NCBI GenBank assembly: GCA_003646995.1
Contig: QMLZ01000014.1
Span: 1-27,021 of the forward strand
From: Deltaproteobacteria bacterium
GTDB lineage: Bacteria; Desulfobacterota; DSM-4660; Desulfatiglandales; Desulfatiglandaceae
Length of the DNA: 27,021 nucleotides
Direction: 5' to 3'
This document shows, piece after piece, positions 1 to 8,227 of the stretch; within the stretch, counting starts at the first letter, position 1, and each line of letters opens with the position of its first letter. The notes below the pieces were generated by a model, which worked only from the letters and a program-made list of their open reading frames with translations, searched no databases and was not told the origin of the DNA. A program made the position numbers and the translations under genes.

Positions 1-149
1 AGGAGTATCTCGTGGGTATAATAGATGCTGATCATCTCAATCAAATTGGCTGCTGGGATGGCGGAAAGGCCATGGGGACAAGGAATCGGAGGATCTTTGA
101 AAAAAGGATAAGGGAGTTTTATGTGAGTCTGGCCGAGGGGCTTGAGTAA
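1..149 (+). CDS. C-terminal end of a possible alpha/beta-hydrolase (lipase-like), partial
   Basis: An open frame (codons starting at position 3) enters from the left edge and stops with TAA at 147-149, giving the last 48 residues of a protein. The fragment starts EYLVGIIDADHLNQIG and ends FYVSLAEGLE. An Asp-Ala-Asp-His-Leu stretch close to the C-terminus resembles the region around the catalytic His of triacylglycerol-lipase-type alpha/beta-hydrolases, with a terminal amphipathic helix after it. That family assignment rests on one short motif and is tentative. That this is a real coding end is better supported: the composition is protein-like, and it stops just before a non-coding repeat region. 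The catalytic Ser and the start lie outside the window. Confidence 0.5.
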   Translation, partial: EYLVGIIDADHLNQIGCWDGGKAMGTRNRRIFEKRIREFYVSLAEGLE

Positions 150-330
150 AGGCACAAGGCCAAAGGCGCACGGCGCAAGGCAAAAGGTTACAGAATAATG
201 AATGACAAATATCGTATAAGGAAGGATGAACGCTCACGGTGAACAGTGAACGGTGAACGCCTACCAAACTGAACAGACCAGATAGACCAGACAGACTAAA
301 TGGACTAAATAAACCAAAAGGACCAGCATG
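148..330. repeat. Intergenic patchwork of three degenerate short repeats
   Basis: The gap before the macrodomain gene is built from three successive low-complexity blocks. Positions 148-186 carry variants of GGCRCAAGGC. Positions 230-260 carry repeats of GGTGAAC and GTGAACA. Positions 264-327 carry variants of AGACCAGA, AGACTAAAT and GGACCAG. None codes for a convincing protein. The blocks look like decayed tandem duplications of 7-10 bp units rather than a CRISPR array, since there are no uniform repeats or unique spacers. Confidence 0.55.
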
Positions 331-342
331 GGAGGTGATGTT

Positions 343-864
343 ATGAAGGAGAGAGTTGAAATAGTTGAGGGTGACATTACAAAACAGCAGGTAGATGCTA
401 TCGTAAATGCCGCCAATGAATCTTTGCTGGGAGGCGGCGGAGTAGATGGGGCCATACATCGGGCTGCTGGCCCTGAGCTGCTTGAAGAATGCCGCAAGAT
501 TGGGGGTTGTCCAACAGGAGAGGCGCGCGTAACTGGAGGGTACAAGCTACCGGCCAAGTGGGTCATACATACTGTTGGCCCCATTTGGCGAGGTGGAAAC
601 AACAGGGAAGATGAGCTCTTGGCGAACTGTTATAAAAATAGTTTGAAGGCGGCTGTAGACATAGGCGCCAAGACTGTTGCGTTTCCTTCCATAAGCACTG
701 GGGCTTACGGGTTTCCCTTGGAGAGAGCGACCAGGATAGCACTCACGGAGACAAAAAGATTCCTGGAAAAGAACCAGGATATTGATAAGGTTATATTTGT
801 CTGCTTTGGCAAACAGGCCTACGAAACTTACAAAAGCATCTTTGATCAGGTATTTTCTTCCTGA
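343..864 (+). CDS. Macrodomain protein, probable O-acetyl-ADP-ribose deacetylase (YmdB-like)
   Basis: This 173-residue single-domain macro protein would bind ADP-ribose and, by family, hydrolyse O-acetyl-ADP-ribose or remove ADP-ribose from proteins in the cytoplasm. Visible hallmarks are EGDITKQQVDAIVNAAN near the start (the Asp that contacts adenine and the Asn-Ala-Ala-Asn loop), the glycine-rich LLGGGGVDGAIHRAAG catalytic loop, and the later FPSISTGAYGFP phosphate-binding loop. Length is normal for a stand-alone macrodomain. The ATG at 343 was chosen because GGAGGT lies 7 bases upstream; an in-frame ATG at 328 overlaps that ribosome-binding site and has none of its own. The 3' end overlaps the convergent next gene by 19 bp. 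The substrate is not deducible from sequence. Confidence 0.93.
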   Translation: MKERVEIVEGDITKQQVDAIVNAANESLLGGGGVDGAIHRAAGPELLEECRKIGGCPTGEARVTGGYKLPAKWVIHTVGPIWRGGNNREDELLANCYKNSLKAAVDIGAKTVAFPSISTGAYGFPLERATRIALTETKRFLEKNQDIDKVIFVCFGKQAYETYKSIFDQVFSS

Positions 865-1106
865 TCCTTTAGAAAGAGGGTATGGTATTCTTCTTCTGTA
901 AGGTATTTCTTCATTAGTTTGATGAGCATGTTGGCCAAGGCCTCGATATCGGCATCACTCATACGGGCGCGCAATACCCTCATTAACTCATCATCGGCAA
1001 ATTTCTGCACGTAACAGGTAATGGTATATTCGTCGGTTTGCCTATCGAGGCCAAAGCCCGCAAGCCCTGTGTACTCTTCTACAAAGGTATGATTATGCTT
1101 TTTCAC
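846..1106 (-). CDS. Small conserved protein, function unknown
   Basis: An 86-residue acidic protein beginning VKKHNHTFVEEYTGLAGFGLD, then a mainly helical region ending in EEEYHTLFLKDQEENT. It has no signal peptide or membrane segment and one cysteine (ITCYVQKF). The GTG at 1106 is preferred because a GGAG lies five bases upstream and the conserved-looking sequence starts there; an ATG at 1196 would add 30 residues of unconvincing sequence. I believe similar short proteins occur in sulfate reducers, but I cannot name a function. It lies directly downstream of the CRP/FNR-type gene on the same strand, so the two are probably co-transcribed, and it converges on and overlaps the macrodomain gene. 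Confidence 0.7.
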   Translation of the reverse strand: MKKHNHTFVEEYTGLAGFGLDRQTDEYTITCYVQKFADDELMRVLRARMSDADIEALANMLIKLMKKYLTEEEYHTLFLKDQEENT

Positions 1107-1200
1107 GGTAACTCCAGGTTTTCCTGTGGCTATCAAGACCGTGTCAGACCTGACAGCACGTTGAAGCAAGGGAAGACCCAAACGGCTTTTGCCCAAGCAC

Positions 1201-1884
1201 CTACAATCCGCCCCCAGCCTCTGCTATATCCTCCAGTGTGTCAGCGTCAAGGATCTTTATTCGCGACCCGTCTACGTCTATAAGTCCTCGGCGTTTCATC
1301 TTGGCCAAGATGCGAGAGAGGGTTTCGGGTATGGTACCAAGGAGACTGGCAAGTTGTGTTTTGGAGATGTCCAATTCCAGGTCCATGGAGGATTCATTTT
1401 TCTTGCTGAGATAAAGAAGGTATGCTGCCAGCCTACCTGGCACCTCTTTTAGGGAGAGCTCTTCAATAAGCTGGGTGAACCTCCGCAGACGCATGGAGAG
1501 CACCGCTAGCATACCCAGGGCCAGCTCCGGCTCCCTCCGAATGAGGCCTATAAACGCATCTTTTGGGAAAAAGAATATCCGGCTTTCTTCAATGGCTGCT
1601 GCGCTTGCGGGAAACTTTTGCCCCGTAAAAACCGGAACCTCTCCAAAGGGTTCTCCAGGACCAAATATGTGCAAAATTTGCTCTCTTCCCTCCCATGAAA
1701 CCTTATAGATTTTAACCCTCCCGGTGATTATTACGTAAAAGCCTGTGCCATCTTCTCCTTCTGAAAAAACCTCCTGCCCCTTTTTGAAGATCTGATCCAC
1801 CACGATCATGGAAAGCTCTCCAAGGTGTTTGTGGGACAGATTTTGAAACAGGGGAATAGAAGCTATTTCCTCAATAATCCCCAT
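1201..1884 (-). CDS. CRP/FNR-family transcriptional regulator
   Basis: A 227-residue regulator with an N-terminal cyclic-nucleotide-binding-like beta-roll (about residues 10-120, including FSEGEDGTGFYVIITGRVKI and FGPGEPFGEVPVF), a dimerisation helix (about 120-145) and a C-terminal winged helix (about 170-212). The recognition segment is TQLASLLGTIPETLSRILAK. The protein has no cysteine at all, so it cannot carry an FNR-type [4Fe-4S] cluster. The architecture fits the CRP/FNR regulators common in sulfate reducers, including HcpR-like haem or nitrosative-stress regulators, but the ligand cannot be read from the sequence. The start codon lacks a strong Shine-Dalgarno site. The small conserved gene follows in the same direction, which suggests an operon. 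Confidence 0.9.
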   Translation of the reverse strand: MGIIEEIASIPLFQNLSHKHLGELSMIVVDQIFKKGQEVFSEGEDGTGFYVIITGRVKIYKVSWEGREQILHIFGPGEPFGEVPVFTGQKFPASAAAIEESRIFFFPKDAFIGLIRREPELALGMLAVLSMRLRRFTQLIEELSLKEVPGRLAAYLLYLSKKNESSMDLELDISKTQLASLLGTIPETLSRILAKMKRRGLIDVDGSRIKILDADTLEDIAEAGGGL

Positions 1885-2054
1885 AAGATTTTCGGGCCCT
1901 CACGCTTTTTCTTCTTTGCTGTTGATCATGTGAGCTTTTCGAACAACTTGCCGCTTGTCCGGAAAATTACAGGACAGGTATGGTTCAATGGAATAGAAGA
2001 TAGTGGTTAACCAATGCACCAACCCTAACATGAACAAGGGCAGCAGGTCAAGCT

Positions 2055-5000
2055 CTAGCCCCTAAAGTGCTCACGGTGAGCCATTTTATAATACATAAAA
2101 TACCCAAGGGGAATGATCACAAGGGTTAGTATGGTGGAAACGGTTGCCCCTGTAATCAGGGAGACACCAAGGCCGGCAAAGATGGGGTCGGGGAGCATGA
2201 AAAACGCTCCAGTGATGACAGCAACCGTAGTCAATATGACGGGCCTCGTACGGATGGCGCCGGATTCAATGACTGCATCCTTAATGGAGTTGCCTCGATC
2301 AAGCCCGAGCTCTATGAAATCGATCAGTAATACGGCATTCCTTACCATTATGCCCGCCAAGGCAATGAACCCAATCATGCTGGTGGCAGTGAAGAATTTT
2401 CCAAAGAAGAAATGTCCGGGAATAATTCCAAGCAGGCTCAACGGGATTGGAATCATCATAATAATGGGCGTAGCGAATGATCCAAACCATGCAACAAGAA
2501 TAAAATACATGATGATCATTGCCCCGAAAAAGGCCAAACCTAGGTCTCTGAACACCTCATATGTTATCTGCCACTCCCCATCCCATTTGATGGATGCTAC
2601 CTGAGTGGTTTCCGGCTGCCTCGTCCAATACTCCTTTATCCGATAATTCCCGTCAGTGATGGATGCTATTCTTTTCCTCATTTTCAGTATAGCGTAGACG
2701 GGGCTTTCCTCTGTACCGGCCACATCGCCTATTACGTATACCACAGGTTTGAGATTCTTGTGGTAAATCGCCTTGTCCTTTGTTTTCCTGCGGATTTGGA
2801 CAAGCTCACTCAAGGGGACAGGCTTTCCATTCATGGACAATAGGTTGATGTCTTTTAATATATCGAGGGCTGATTTTTGCCTCTCCGGAATTTTTACAAT
2901 TACGTCTACGTCCTCGCGGTCCTTGCCAGTGTGTAAAATCCCTGCTTTCATTCCATTGACGGCCATATAGAGGGTCTTTGACACCATTTCAGTAGACACA
3001 CCACTTAGAGCTGCTTTTACCTTGTCCACCCTAAGATCAATCTCCTCCATATCATCTTCCACAAGCCAGTCAACATCTACCACTCCTTCTGTAGTTTCAA
3101 AAATTTTCTTTATTTGAGAAGCGACTCGCAATCGTGTTTCTTGGTTCGGTCCGTAGACTTCCGCCACCAAGGTGGACAGAACCGGAGGGCCTGGTGGCAC
3201 TTCTGCGATTTTTATATTAGCGTTATACCTCTTGCCAATTTCCTGGATTGGTCCGCGGATGATCTTGGCCAGGTCGTGGCTCTTTAGTTTGCGCTTGGAT
3301 TTGTCGACAAAATTAACCTGTATGTCTGCGACATTGCCTCCCTTTCTAAAAAAGTAATGCCTCACAAGCCCATTAAAGTTAATGGGTGCGGCGATTCCTG
3401 CATAGATTTCATAATTCGCAACTTCTGGCACAGTGGCAAGATAGTGGCCTATCTCCACGGCAAGGGCGGTGGTCTTTTCAAGGGGTGTGCCTTCAGGCAT
3501 GTCGATTATTACTTGAAGTTCATTCTTATTATCAAAGGGCAGCATTTTCATGACTACCAATTTCGTTGGGATAAACATGAATGCAGCCGCGAACAAGACA
3601 ACCATGACCATGATCAGGAAGACCCGGAGCAGCCTTTTATCCATCAATGGCGTGAGAATGGCCTTGTAAATTTTATCGAGCCTTGTTTTCTTCACCCATT
3701 CTTCTTCATCAATGCCCTTTGTTACCTTTTGTTCATGGCCGCGAAGGAGCCTGTAAGCAAGCCAGGGAGTAATGGTGAGCGCAACAAACAGGGAGAACAT
3801 CATGGCAAGCGATGCACCTATGGGCATTGGTTTCATATAAGGTCCCATCAAGCCCGAAACAAAGGCCATGGGAAAGATGGTCACAATGACCGTTATGGTG
3901 GCGAGAATGGTGGGGTTTCCCACCTCTCCCACTGCATACACTGCCCTTGCAAATAGGCTGCCCTTAGGAATCCTGAAGTGGCGGTCTATGTTTTCCACTA
4001 TTATAATAGCGTCATCCACCACCAGGCCCACAACAAAGATCAACGCAAAGAGAGTAACCCGATTGAGGGTATAGCCGAACATGTAATAAACAAAGAATGT
4101 GAGGGCGAATGTCACGGGCAATGCAACAAACACTACTAGGCCGGCCCTCCAACCCATGGCGATGGTCATGACTATCATTACTGCCAGGATGGCACCAAGG
4201 AGGTGTTCAATAAGTGTTTTGACCTTGTCGTAAGCCGTCTCTCCGTAGTTTCGGGTAATGGTCACATTCACATCATTTGGTATGATATAGCCCTTAAGAG
4301 AGTCCAGCTTCTTGAGTATTCGATCCGCGACTACCACCGAATCACTACCCTTTCTTTTGGCTATTGATATGGTGGCAGTCTGGAAGTTTTGCAGCGTCTT
4401 GGCCTTATTAAACCCGATCATATGGTAGTGCTTTGGCACACCAGGGCCGTCATATACCCTGGCCACGTCCCTTAGGTAAATGGGTTTTCCATTGAACACG
4501 CCTACAACTAAGCTCTTTACATCTTCTGCAGTTTTGAAGAAACCACCGGCAGATACGTAAAAATCCCTTCCGCCAGAGGTGATCTCACCGGCGTTAAGGG
4601 ATTTGTTGGACATAGAAAGGGCCCCGAAGATCCTCATGAGGTCAAGGCCGTATCCCTTCAATTTTTCTATGTTGGGTTCGATTCTTATAATCCTCTTATA
4701 ACCTCCGATCAGAGCCGTCTCGGAAACATCTTCGAGGGTTTTCAGGCTATTTTCCACTTCCCCTGCTATTCTCCTCAGGGCACATGCATCATAGCTTCTG
4801 GACCAGAGGGTGATGGCGATTTGCGGAACGCTGTTTATGGACCTGCTTTTTATGATGGGAGGCATTACTCCATGGGGCATGCGATCCATGTTGTAGTCAA
4901 TCTTGGTTTTCAGCTTGGTGATACTTTTTTCTTCGTCTTCTCCTACCTTAAAGCGCACTGTAACTAGCCCCACGTCGTTCATGGCTGTGCTGTATACATA

Positions 5001-5321
5001 ATCAACCCCTGGTATCTCCCATAGGAGTTTTTCCAGTTGCGAGGTAACAACCTTTTCCACATCGCGGGAATTTGCCCCGGGGTAAGGAACAAGTATGTCA
5101 ACCATTGGCACGACAATTTGCGGCTCCTCCTCTTTAGCCGTGAACCATACCGAGACAATCCCTATAAAAAGAGCTGCTATGATGAGCAAAGGAGTTACCT
5201 TGGAATCGAGGAAGGCCCTTGCCATTGCACCGGCAATGTTGGCCTCTATGGGCTTGCCCTGTTCAGAGTGTTTAGCGCTTCCGCGTTTGTTCCAGTTGTC
5301 GCTGGGTCTTTGTTCAGCCAT
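2055..5321 (-). CDS. RND-family multidrug/solute efflux permease (AcrB-like inner-membrane subunit)
   Basis: A 1088-residue proton-driven antiporter, the inner-membrane pump of a tripartite efflux system. The first transmembrane helix is at about 42-60 (TPLLIIAALFIGIVSVWF), followed by the porter motif FTAKEEEPQIVVPMVDILVPYPGA. Transmembrane helix 4 carries GLVVDDAIIIVEN with the paired proton-relay aspartates at 436 and 437. A second block of helices lies near the C-terminus. The helix-10 segment GIMVRNAVLLIDF has Arg-Asn where AcrB has its relay Lys-Asn, as in several AcrB relatives outside the classic multidrug group. Length is normal. It is the last gene of tolC-adaptor-pump, three bases after the adaptor stop codon. 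The substrate is unknown; drugs, solvents, lipids or metals all remain possible. Confidence 0.95.
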   Translation of the reverse strand: MAEQRPSDNWNKRGSAKHSEQGKPIEANIAGAMARAFLDSKVTPLLIIAALFIGIVSVWFTAKEEEPQIVVPMVDILVPYPGANSRDVEKVVTSQLEKLLWEIPGVDYVYSTAMNDVGLVTVRFKVGEDEEKSITKLKTKIDYNMDRMPHGVMPPIIKSRSINSVPQIAITLWSRSYDACALRRIAGEVENSLKTLEDVSETALIGGYKRIIRIEPNIEKLKGYGLDLMRIFGALSMSNKSLNAGEITSGGRDFYVSAGGFFKTAEDVKSLVVGVFNGKPIYLRDVARVYDGPGVPKHYHMIGFNKAKTLQNFQTATISIAKRKGSDSVVVADRILKKLDSLKGYIIPNDVNVTITRNYGETAYDKVKTLIEHLLGAILAVMIVMTIAMGWRAGLVVFVALPVTFALTFFVYYMFGYTLNRVTLFALIFVVGLVVDDAIIIVENIDRHFRIPKGSLFARAVYAVGEVGNPTILATITVIVTIFPMAFVSGLMGPYMKPMPIGASLAMMFSLFVALTITPWLAYRLLRGHEQKVTKGIDEEEWVKKTRLDKIYKAILTPLMDKRLLRVFLIMVMVVLFAAAFMFIPTKLVVMKMLPFDNKNELQVIIDMPEGTPLEKTTALAVEIGHYLATVPEVANYEIYAGIAAPINFNGLVRHYFFRKGGNVADIQVNFVDKSKRKLKSHDLAKIIRGPIQEIGKRYNANIKIAEVPPGPPVLSTLVAEVYGPNQETRLRVASQIKKIFETTEGVVDVDWLVEDDMEEIDLRVDKVKAALSGVSTEMVSKTLYMAVNGMKAGILHTGKDREDVDVIVKIPERQKSALDILKDINLLSMNGKPVPLSELVQIRRKTKDKAIYHKNLKPVVYVIGDVAGTEESPVYAILKMRKRIASITDGNYRIKEYWTRQPETTQVASIKWDGEWQITYEVFRDLGLAFFGAMIIMYFILVAWFGSFATPIIMMIPIPLSLLGIIPGHFFFGKFFTATSMIGFIALAGIMVRNAVLLIDFIELGLDRGNSIKDAVIESGAIRTRPVILTTVAVITGAFFMLPDPIFAGLGVSLITGATVSTILTLVIIPLGYFMYYKMAHREHFRG

Positions 5322-5324
5322 TAC

Positions 5325-6503
5325 TCAGCCCTCGAGTAGATCACCGGTTTTTAACATTTCCGCATGTTCTATCACAATCTTTTCTCCGGGCCTCAACCCG
5401 CTCAAAATTTCCAGCTTGTCCCCAAATATCCTTCCTACCTTGACGATCCTCATCTCTGCCTTACCGTCTTTTGCAACGAAGACTACCGGAAGTTGTCCTC
5501 TTTCAAGCACCGCTTTTGCCGGAGCGAGCAATATATGTTCCGCCTTCTCAGGCAGGTAGACATTGGCATACATGCCAGGGACTATATCGGAGTCCCCAGA
5601 CAACTTTATCTTGAAGCTTCTCGTAGCAGGATCAATATTCGGATCAACTTCCAGTATCTTGGCTGTAAAGCGCTTGCCCATGGCCACAACTTCTATTGTT
5701 ACTTCCTGGCCCAGGCGTGCCCGTCTGATGACACTAGCATTTACATGGGCATGTACAACGTTTTGCAAAGAACCTAACTTCAGCACGGGCTGGCCGGGTG
5801 CTGCCAGGTTTCCAATGTCCATTAGCTTTTGTAATACGATTCCATCAAAGGGCGCCCTTAAATTCGTATAACCAAGATATGCTTCCACCTCATCCAGCAT
5901 CGCCTGTGCCTGTTGCCTCTTTATTTTGACTTGAGTAAGCTTTTCACGGGCCAGTTTCACATTCTGCTCTGCAATCTTTTTTTCCTCTAATGCCGCTTTA
6001 TATTTTGCTTCAACCTCGTCGAATTCCTGCCTTGTAATGCTCTCGGTCTGAAGCAGGTTCTTGAATCGCGCGTATGTCTTCTGGGCCAGAGTGAATTGCG
6101 CGAGGGCTTGCTTGAGCCCAGCCTTTGCCATTTGAAGTCCCAAGGCGGCCTGCTTTTCCCCGTTGAGGGCCTCTCTTACGGCACTCTGAGCGAAATTCTT
6201 TTTGGCGATCAGCTCCTTGCTTTTCAGTTTTACAAGCACCGAGCCTTTCTTGAAGGTATCTCCTGGTTGCACTAGGAGTGCTTCGATGTAGCCTACTACT
6301 TTGGGTGTGAGAAAGGCGGTGTCGGCGCTTGCCACTGTCCCTGGAAAACTTCTAACAATGGGTACGCTCACCTTTTGCAATTCCTGCGTGGTAACCAGTA
6401 TCTTTTTTGGCTCTGAGAACTCCGGTGCCTCTTCCTCTGTCTTGCTTGAGCAGGCAAATGTCACCATAACCAAGAAGACAGCAAATATATTTAAGAGCCT
6501 CAT
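5325..6503 (-). CDS. RND efflux periplasmic adaptor lipoprotein (membrane fusion protein)
   Basis: A 392-residue adaptor linking the RND pump to the outer-membrane channel. The N-terminus is a lipoprotein signal, MRLLNIFAVFLVMVTFACSS, with the likely lipidated Cys at residue 18. Next come a lipoyl half-motif (VGYIEALLVQPGDTFKKGSVLVKL), a long alpha-helical hairpin rich in Ala, Lys, Gln and Glu (about 100-205), the second lipoyl half (LRAPFDGIVLQKLMDIGN), and beta-barrel and membrane-proximal domains. The ATG at 6503 has an excellent AGGAGG seven bases upstream; an in-frame ATG at 6533 would put ten residues before the signal and is rejected. The gene sits between tolC and the pump gene, three bases from the latter. 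Confidence 0.95.
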   Translation of the reverse strand: MRLLNIFAVFLVMVTFACSSKTEEEAPEFSEPKKILVTTQELQKVSVPIVRSFPGTVASADTAFLTPKVVGYIEALLVQPGDTFKKGSVLVKLKSKELIAKKNFAQSAVREALNGEKQAALGLQMAKAGLKQALAQFTLAQKTYARFKNLLQTESITRQEFDEVEAKYKAALEEKKIAEQNVKLAREKLTQVKIKRQQAQAMLDEVEAYLGYTNLRAPFDGIVLQKLMDIGNLAAPGQPVLKLGSLQNVVHAHVNASVIRRARLGQEVTIEVVAMGKRFTAKILEVDPNIDPATRSFKIKLSGDSDIVPGMYANVYLPEKAEHILLAPAKAVLERGQLPVVFVAKDGKAEMRIVKVGRIFGDKLEILSGLRPGEKIVIEHAEMLKTGDLLEG

Positions 6504-6606
6504 CTTTCCCTCCTGTATTCGGCGCACATTCACCGACCGCCGTACCTTGGTGTACGTAATGTTAATAGCGCTTGTTCATTTGTAAAGACCGACTATTGAT
6601 TTGAAT

Positions 6607-8019
6607 TCATTTCCACAAAGCCTTCTTGACTTCCCTATCAACAATGCCAGAAGCAAATGCAAGGCGGATCAATGCCACTCGGTAGTCATGGATGGCACGG
6701 AAATAGTTTGTTTTGCTTTGCTGGAGAGCTGTCTCTGCCCCCAGTAATTGTACGACAGTGAAAAGCCCATTTTCATAACGGTTCCTTACTATCCTGAGGG
6801 CCTCTGTGGCTTGGGCAATGGCGCTTTTGGCGACGCTTATTTGTTGCCATGCGCTTTGGGCCGAAAAATAGGCGTGTCTGACCTCAACCTCGATGCCAAG
6901 CTTCATTTGTTCAATACGTGCGCGAACACTCCTCAAGTTGGCTAATGTTTCGCTGACCCTGGATCGTTTCTGGAATCCATCAAAGATACTGAATTGGACA
7001 ACTGCGCCTAAGGTATAATTAGTGGCACTGTCGTCCAATTCTTCAGAGTTTATCTCATAATTCCCCGAAAGATATACGCCTGGATAATATGCGAGCTTAG
7101 CCTTTTTGACTTCCTTTTTTGCAATTTTTTCTCTGATTCTCATGGCCTCCAGATCAGGCCTTTCTGAAAAGGCCAGGGATATCCAGTGTTCCAAGGGCTC
7201 ACGAGCTGAACTTCCGGGGGTCAAGGGCGTTGTTAAGTTAAAGGCCACGCCCGTATCTTCACCCATGGATGCCAAAAGCGCGGCGCGCGCTACTTTTATG
7301 TCAGCAAGGGTCTGCAGGCGTTGTCTTTCAAGGTCTGCGACCCTGACCTTGGCCCGCAATAGGTCACTTTTTACTGCCAGGCCATTTCGGAACATGTCTT
7401 GGATCATGCGAAAATTTGCTCTGGCTGTCTTCAACGCTTCTTCCACTACATGGAGGTACTCATTAGCAAGCAGTAGATCCAGGTAGGCGGATGTGACTTG
7501 GGTGATCACCTGCTGGCGTATGCGTTTCAGCCTCATGGCCGACTCTTTTTCGCCAAGTGTTGCCTGCTCTAATCCCACTCTTGTTTGCCCATGATTATAT
7601 ACCGGGTAGATAATTGAAAATGTGGCACCAAAATTGTTAATGGGGTCAGGATCATTTAACCTTTTGGGGTCAAAGTCAGAAAACTCTATGTTTTCCTGGT
7701 TTAACTTGGTGCCAAAACTCCACATTGGATTGGTCGTTCTTCTAAAAGAGCCACTGACATCTAAACGGGGGTATAGTCCGGAACGGGCCTGTGCGGTGCG
7801 TGCGGCGGATGCGGCCACCCCGAGCCGGCCTGCCTTAATAAGGGGATTCTTTTTTAATGCAGTTTCAATGGCATGGGAAAGGGAAAGAGGGATTGTCTTG
7901 CCTGGACCCTGGTGTGTGATCTTTTGAGCGAAAGAAGCGCTACTTAGATAGCCGCCAACCAGAAGAACACTAAGGTTGAACGCAATGAAAAATAACCAGC
8001 GGGGATTCTTAACTCTCAT
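6607..8019 (-). CDS. TolC-family outer-membrane efflux channel
   Basis: A 470-residue outer-membrane factor. A basic start (MRVKNPRWLFF) and hydrophobic core ending SSASFAQ form a Sec signal peptide. The mature part shows the duplicated TolC pattern: SHAIETALKKNPLIKAGRLG near the start and a matching helical repeat in the second half (ISLAFSERPDLEAMRIREKIAKKE), with long Ala/Gln/Arg-rich helices for the periplasmic tunnel. The Shine-Dalgarno AGGAGG is ideally placed. It is the first gene of the efflux operon, with the adaptor about 100 bp downstream and the pump after that, so all three parts of a complete pump are present. The 5' leader is unusual (see the sigma-54 promoter and hairpin entries). 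Confidence 0.94.
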   Translation of the reverse strand: MRVKNPRWLFFIAFNLSVLLVGGYLSSASFAQKITHQGPGKTIPLSLSHAIETALKKNPLIKAGRLGVAASAARTAQARSGLYPRLDVSGSFRRTTNPMWSFGTKLNQENIEFSDFDPKRLNDPDPINNFGATFSIIYPVYNHGQTRVGLEQATLGEKESAMRLKRIRQQVITQVTSAYLDLLLANEYLHVVEEALKTARANFRMIQDMFRNGLAVKSDLLRAKVRVADLERQRLQTLADIKVARAALLASMGEDTGVAFNLTTPLTPGSSAREPLEHWISLAFSERPDLEAMRIREKIAKKEVKKAKLAYYPGVYLSGNYEINSEELDDSATNYTLGAVVQFSIFDGFQKRSRVSETLANLRSVRARIEQMKLGIEVEVRHAYFSAQSAWQQISVAKSAIAQATEALRIVRNRYENGLFTVVQLLGAETALQQSKTNYFRAIHDYRVALIRLAFASGIVDREVKKALWK

Positions 8020-8066
8020 GGGAGCCCTCCTTTTTTATGGTCTTTGGCACTATTATTTCAAAGACG

Positions 8067-8094
8067 AATATAAGGCCTTACTAGAAAAGAACAA
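8067..8094 (-). promoter_or_regulatory. Possible sigma-70-type promoter for the efflux operon
   Basis: On the minus strand TTGTTC (8094-8089) and TATATT (8072-8067) are separated by 16 bases. The -10 matches five of six consensus positions, the -35 only three. It lies downstream of the hairpin at 8115-8150 and about 50 bases before the tolC start, so it could give expression independent of the sigma-54 promoter further upstream. The evidence is weak. Confidence 0.3.
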
Positions 8095-8114
8095 ATGCAA
8101 TTTCCCCAAAAAGG

Positions 8115-8150
8115 GATCGGCCACCCAAGGGGGACCCGAGGTGGCCGATC
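8115..8150 (-). terminator. Strong hairpin with T5 tract; terminator of the activator gene or attenuator in the efflux leader
   Basis: GATCGGCCACC (8115-8125) and GGTGGCCGATC (8140-8150) form a perfect 11-bp stem with a 14-base loop. Read on the minus strand the stem is followed by CCTTTTTGGGG, so intrinsic termination would work leftwards only. It lies 78 bases after the stop codon of the sigma-54 activator gene, which makes it a natural terminator for that gene. It also lies downstream of a consensus sigma-54 promoter (8222-8207), which would place it in the tolC mRNA leader. Confidence 0.65.
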
Positions 8151-8206
8151 TGCGTGGTTGGGGGTACTTAGCAAAAGGAGGCGCTGCCAAGTTACTACTT
8201 AGCAAT

Positions 8207-8222
8207 AGCAATCGCCGTGCCA
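8207..8222 (-). promoter_or_regulatory. Sigma-54 (-24/-12) promoter, full consensus match
   Basis: The minus strand reads TGGCAC-GGCGA-TTGCT, with GG and GC at the invariant spacing and every consensus base present. It begins six bases after the activator stop codon and points at tolC, about 175 bases before its start codon. The strong hairpin at 8150-8115 lies between. No other minus-strand gene intervenes, so the efflux operon is the only plausible target. Confidence 0.7.
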
Positions 8223-8227
8223 AAAGT

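Noticed and set aside
148..330. CRISPR array
   Set aside because: The repeat units are 7-10 bp, degenerate and contiguous; there are no constant 25-40 bp repeats or spacers.
1956..1976. TGTCC...GGACA inverted repeat upstream of the CRP/FNR-type gene
   Set aside because: Only five pairs with an 11-base spacer and not resembling a known CRP/FNR or HcpR operator; too weak to call a site.
3357..3956. Plus-strand open frame of 199 codons within the RND gene
   Set aside because: Antisense to well-conserved pump sequence, with His/Gly-rich shadow composition.
6541..6556. CGTAC-CTTGGT-GTACG hairpin between tolC and the adaptor gene
   Set aside because: Five-base stem with no T-tract; it may be chance, so it is not listed as a terminator.
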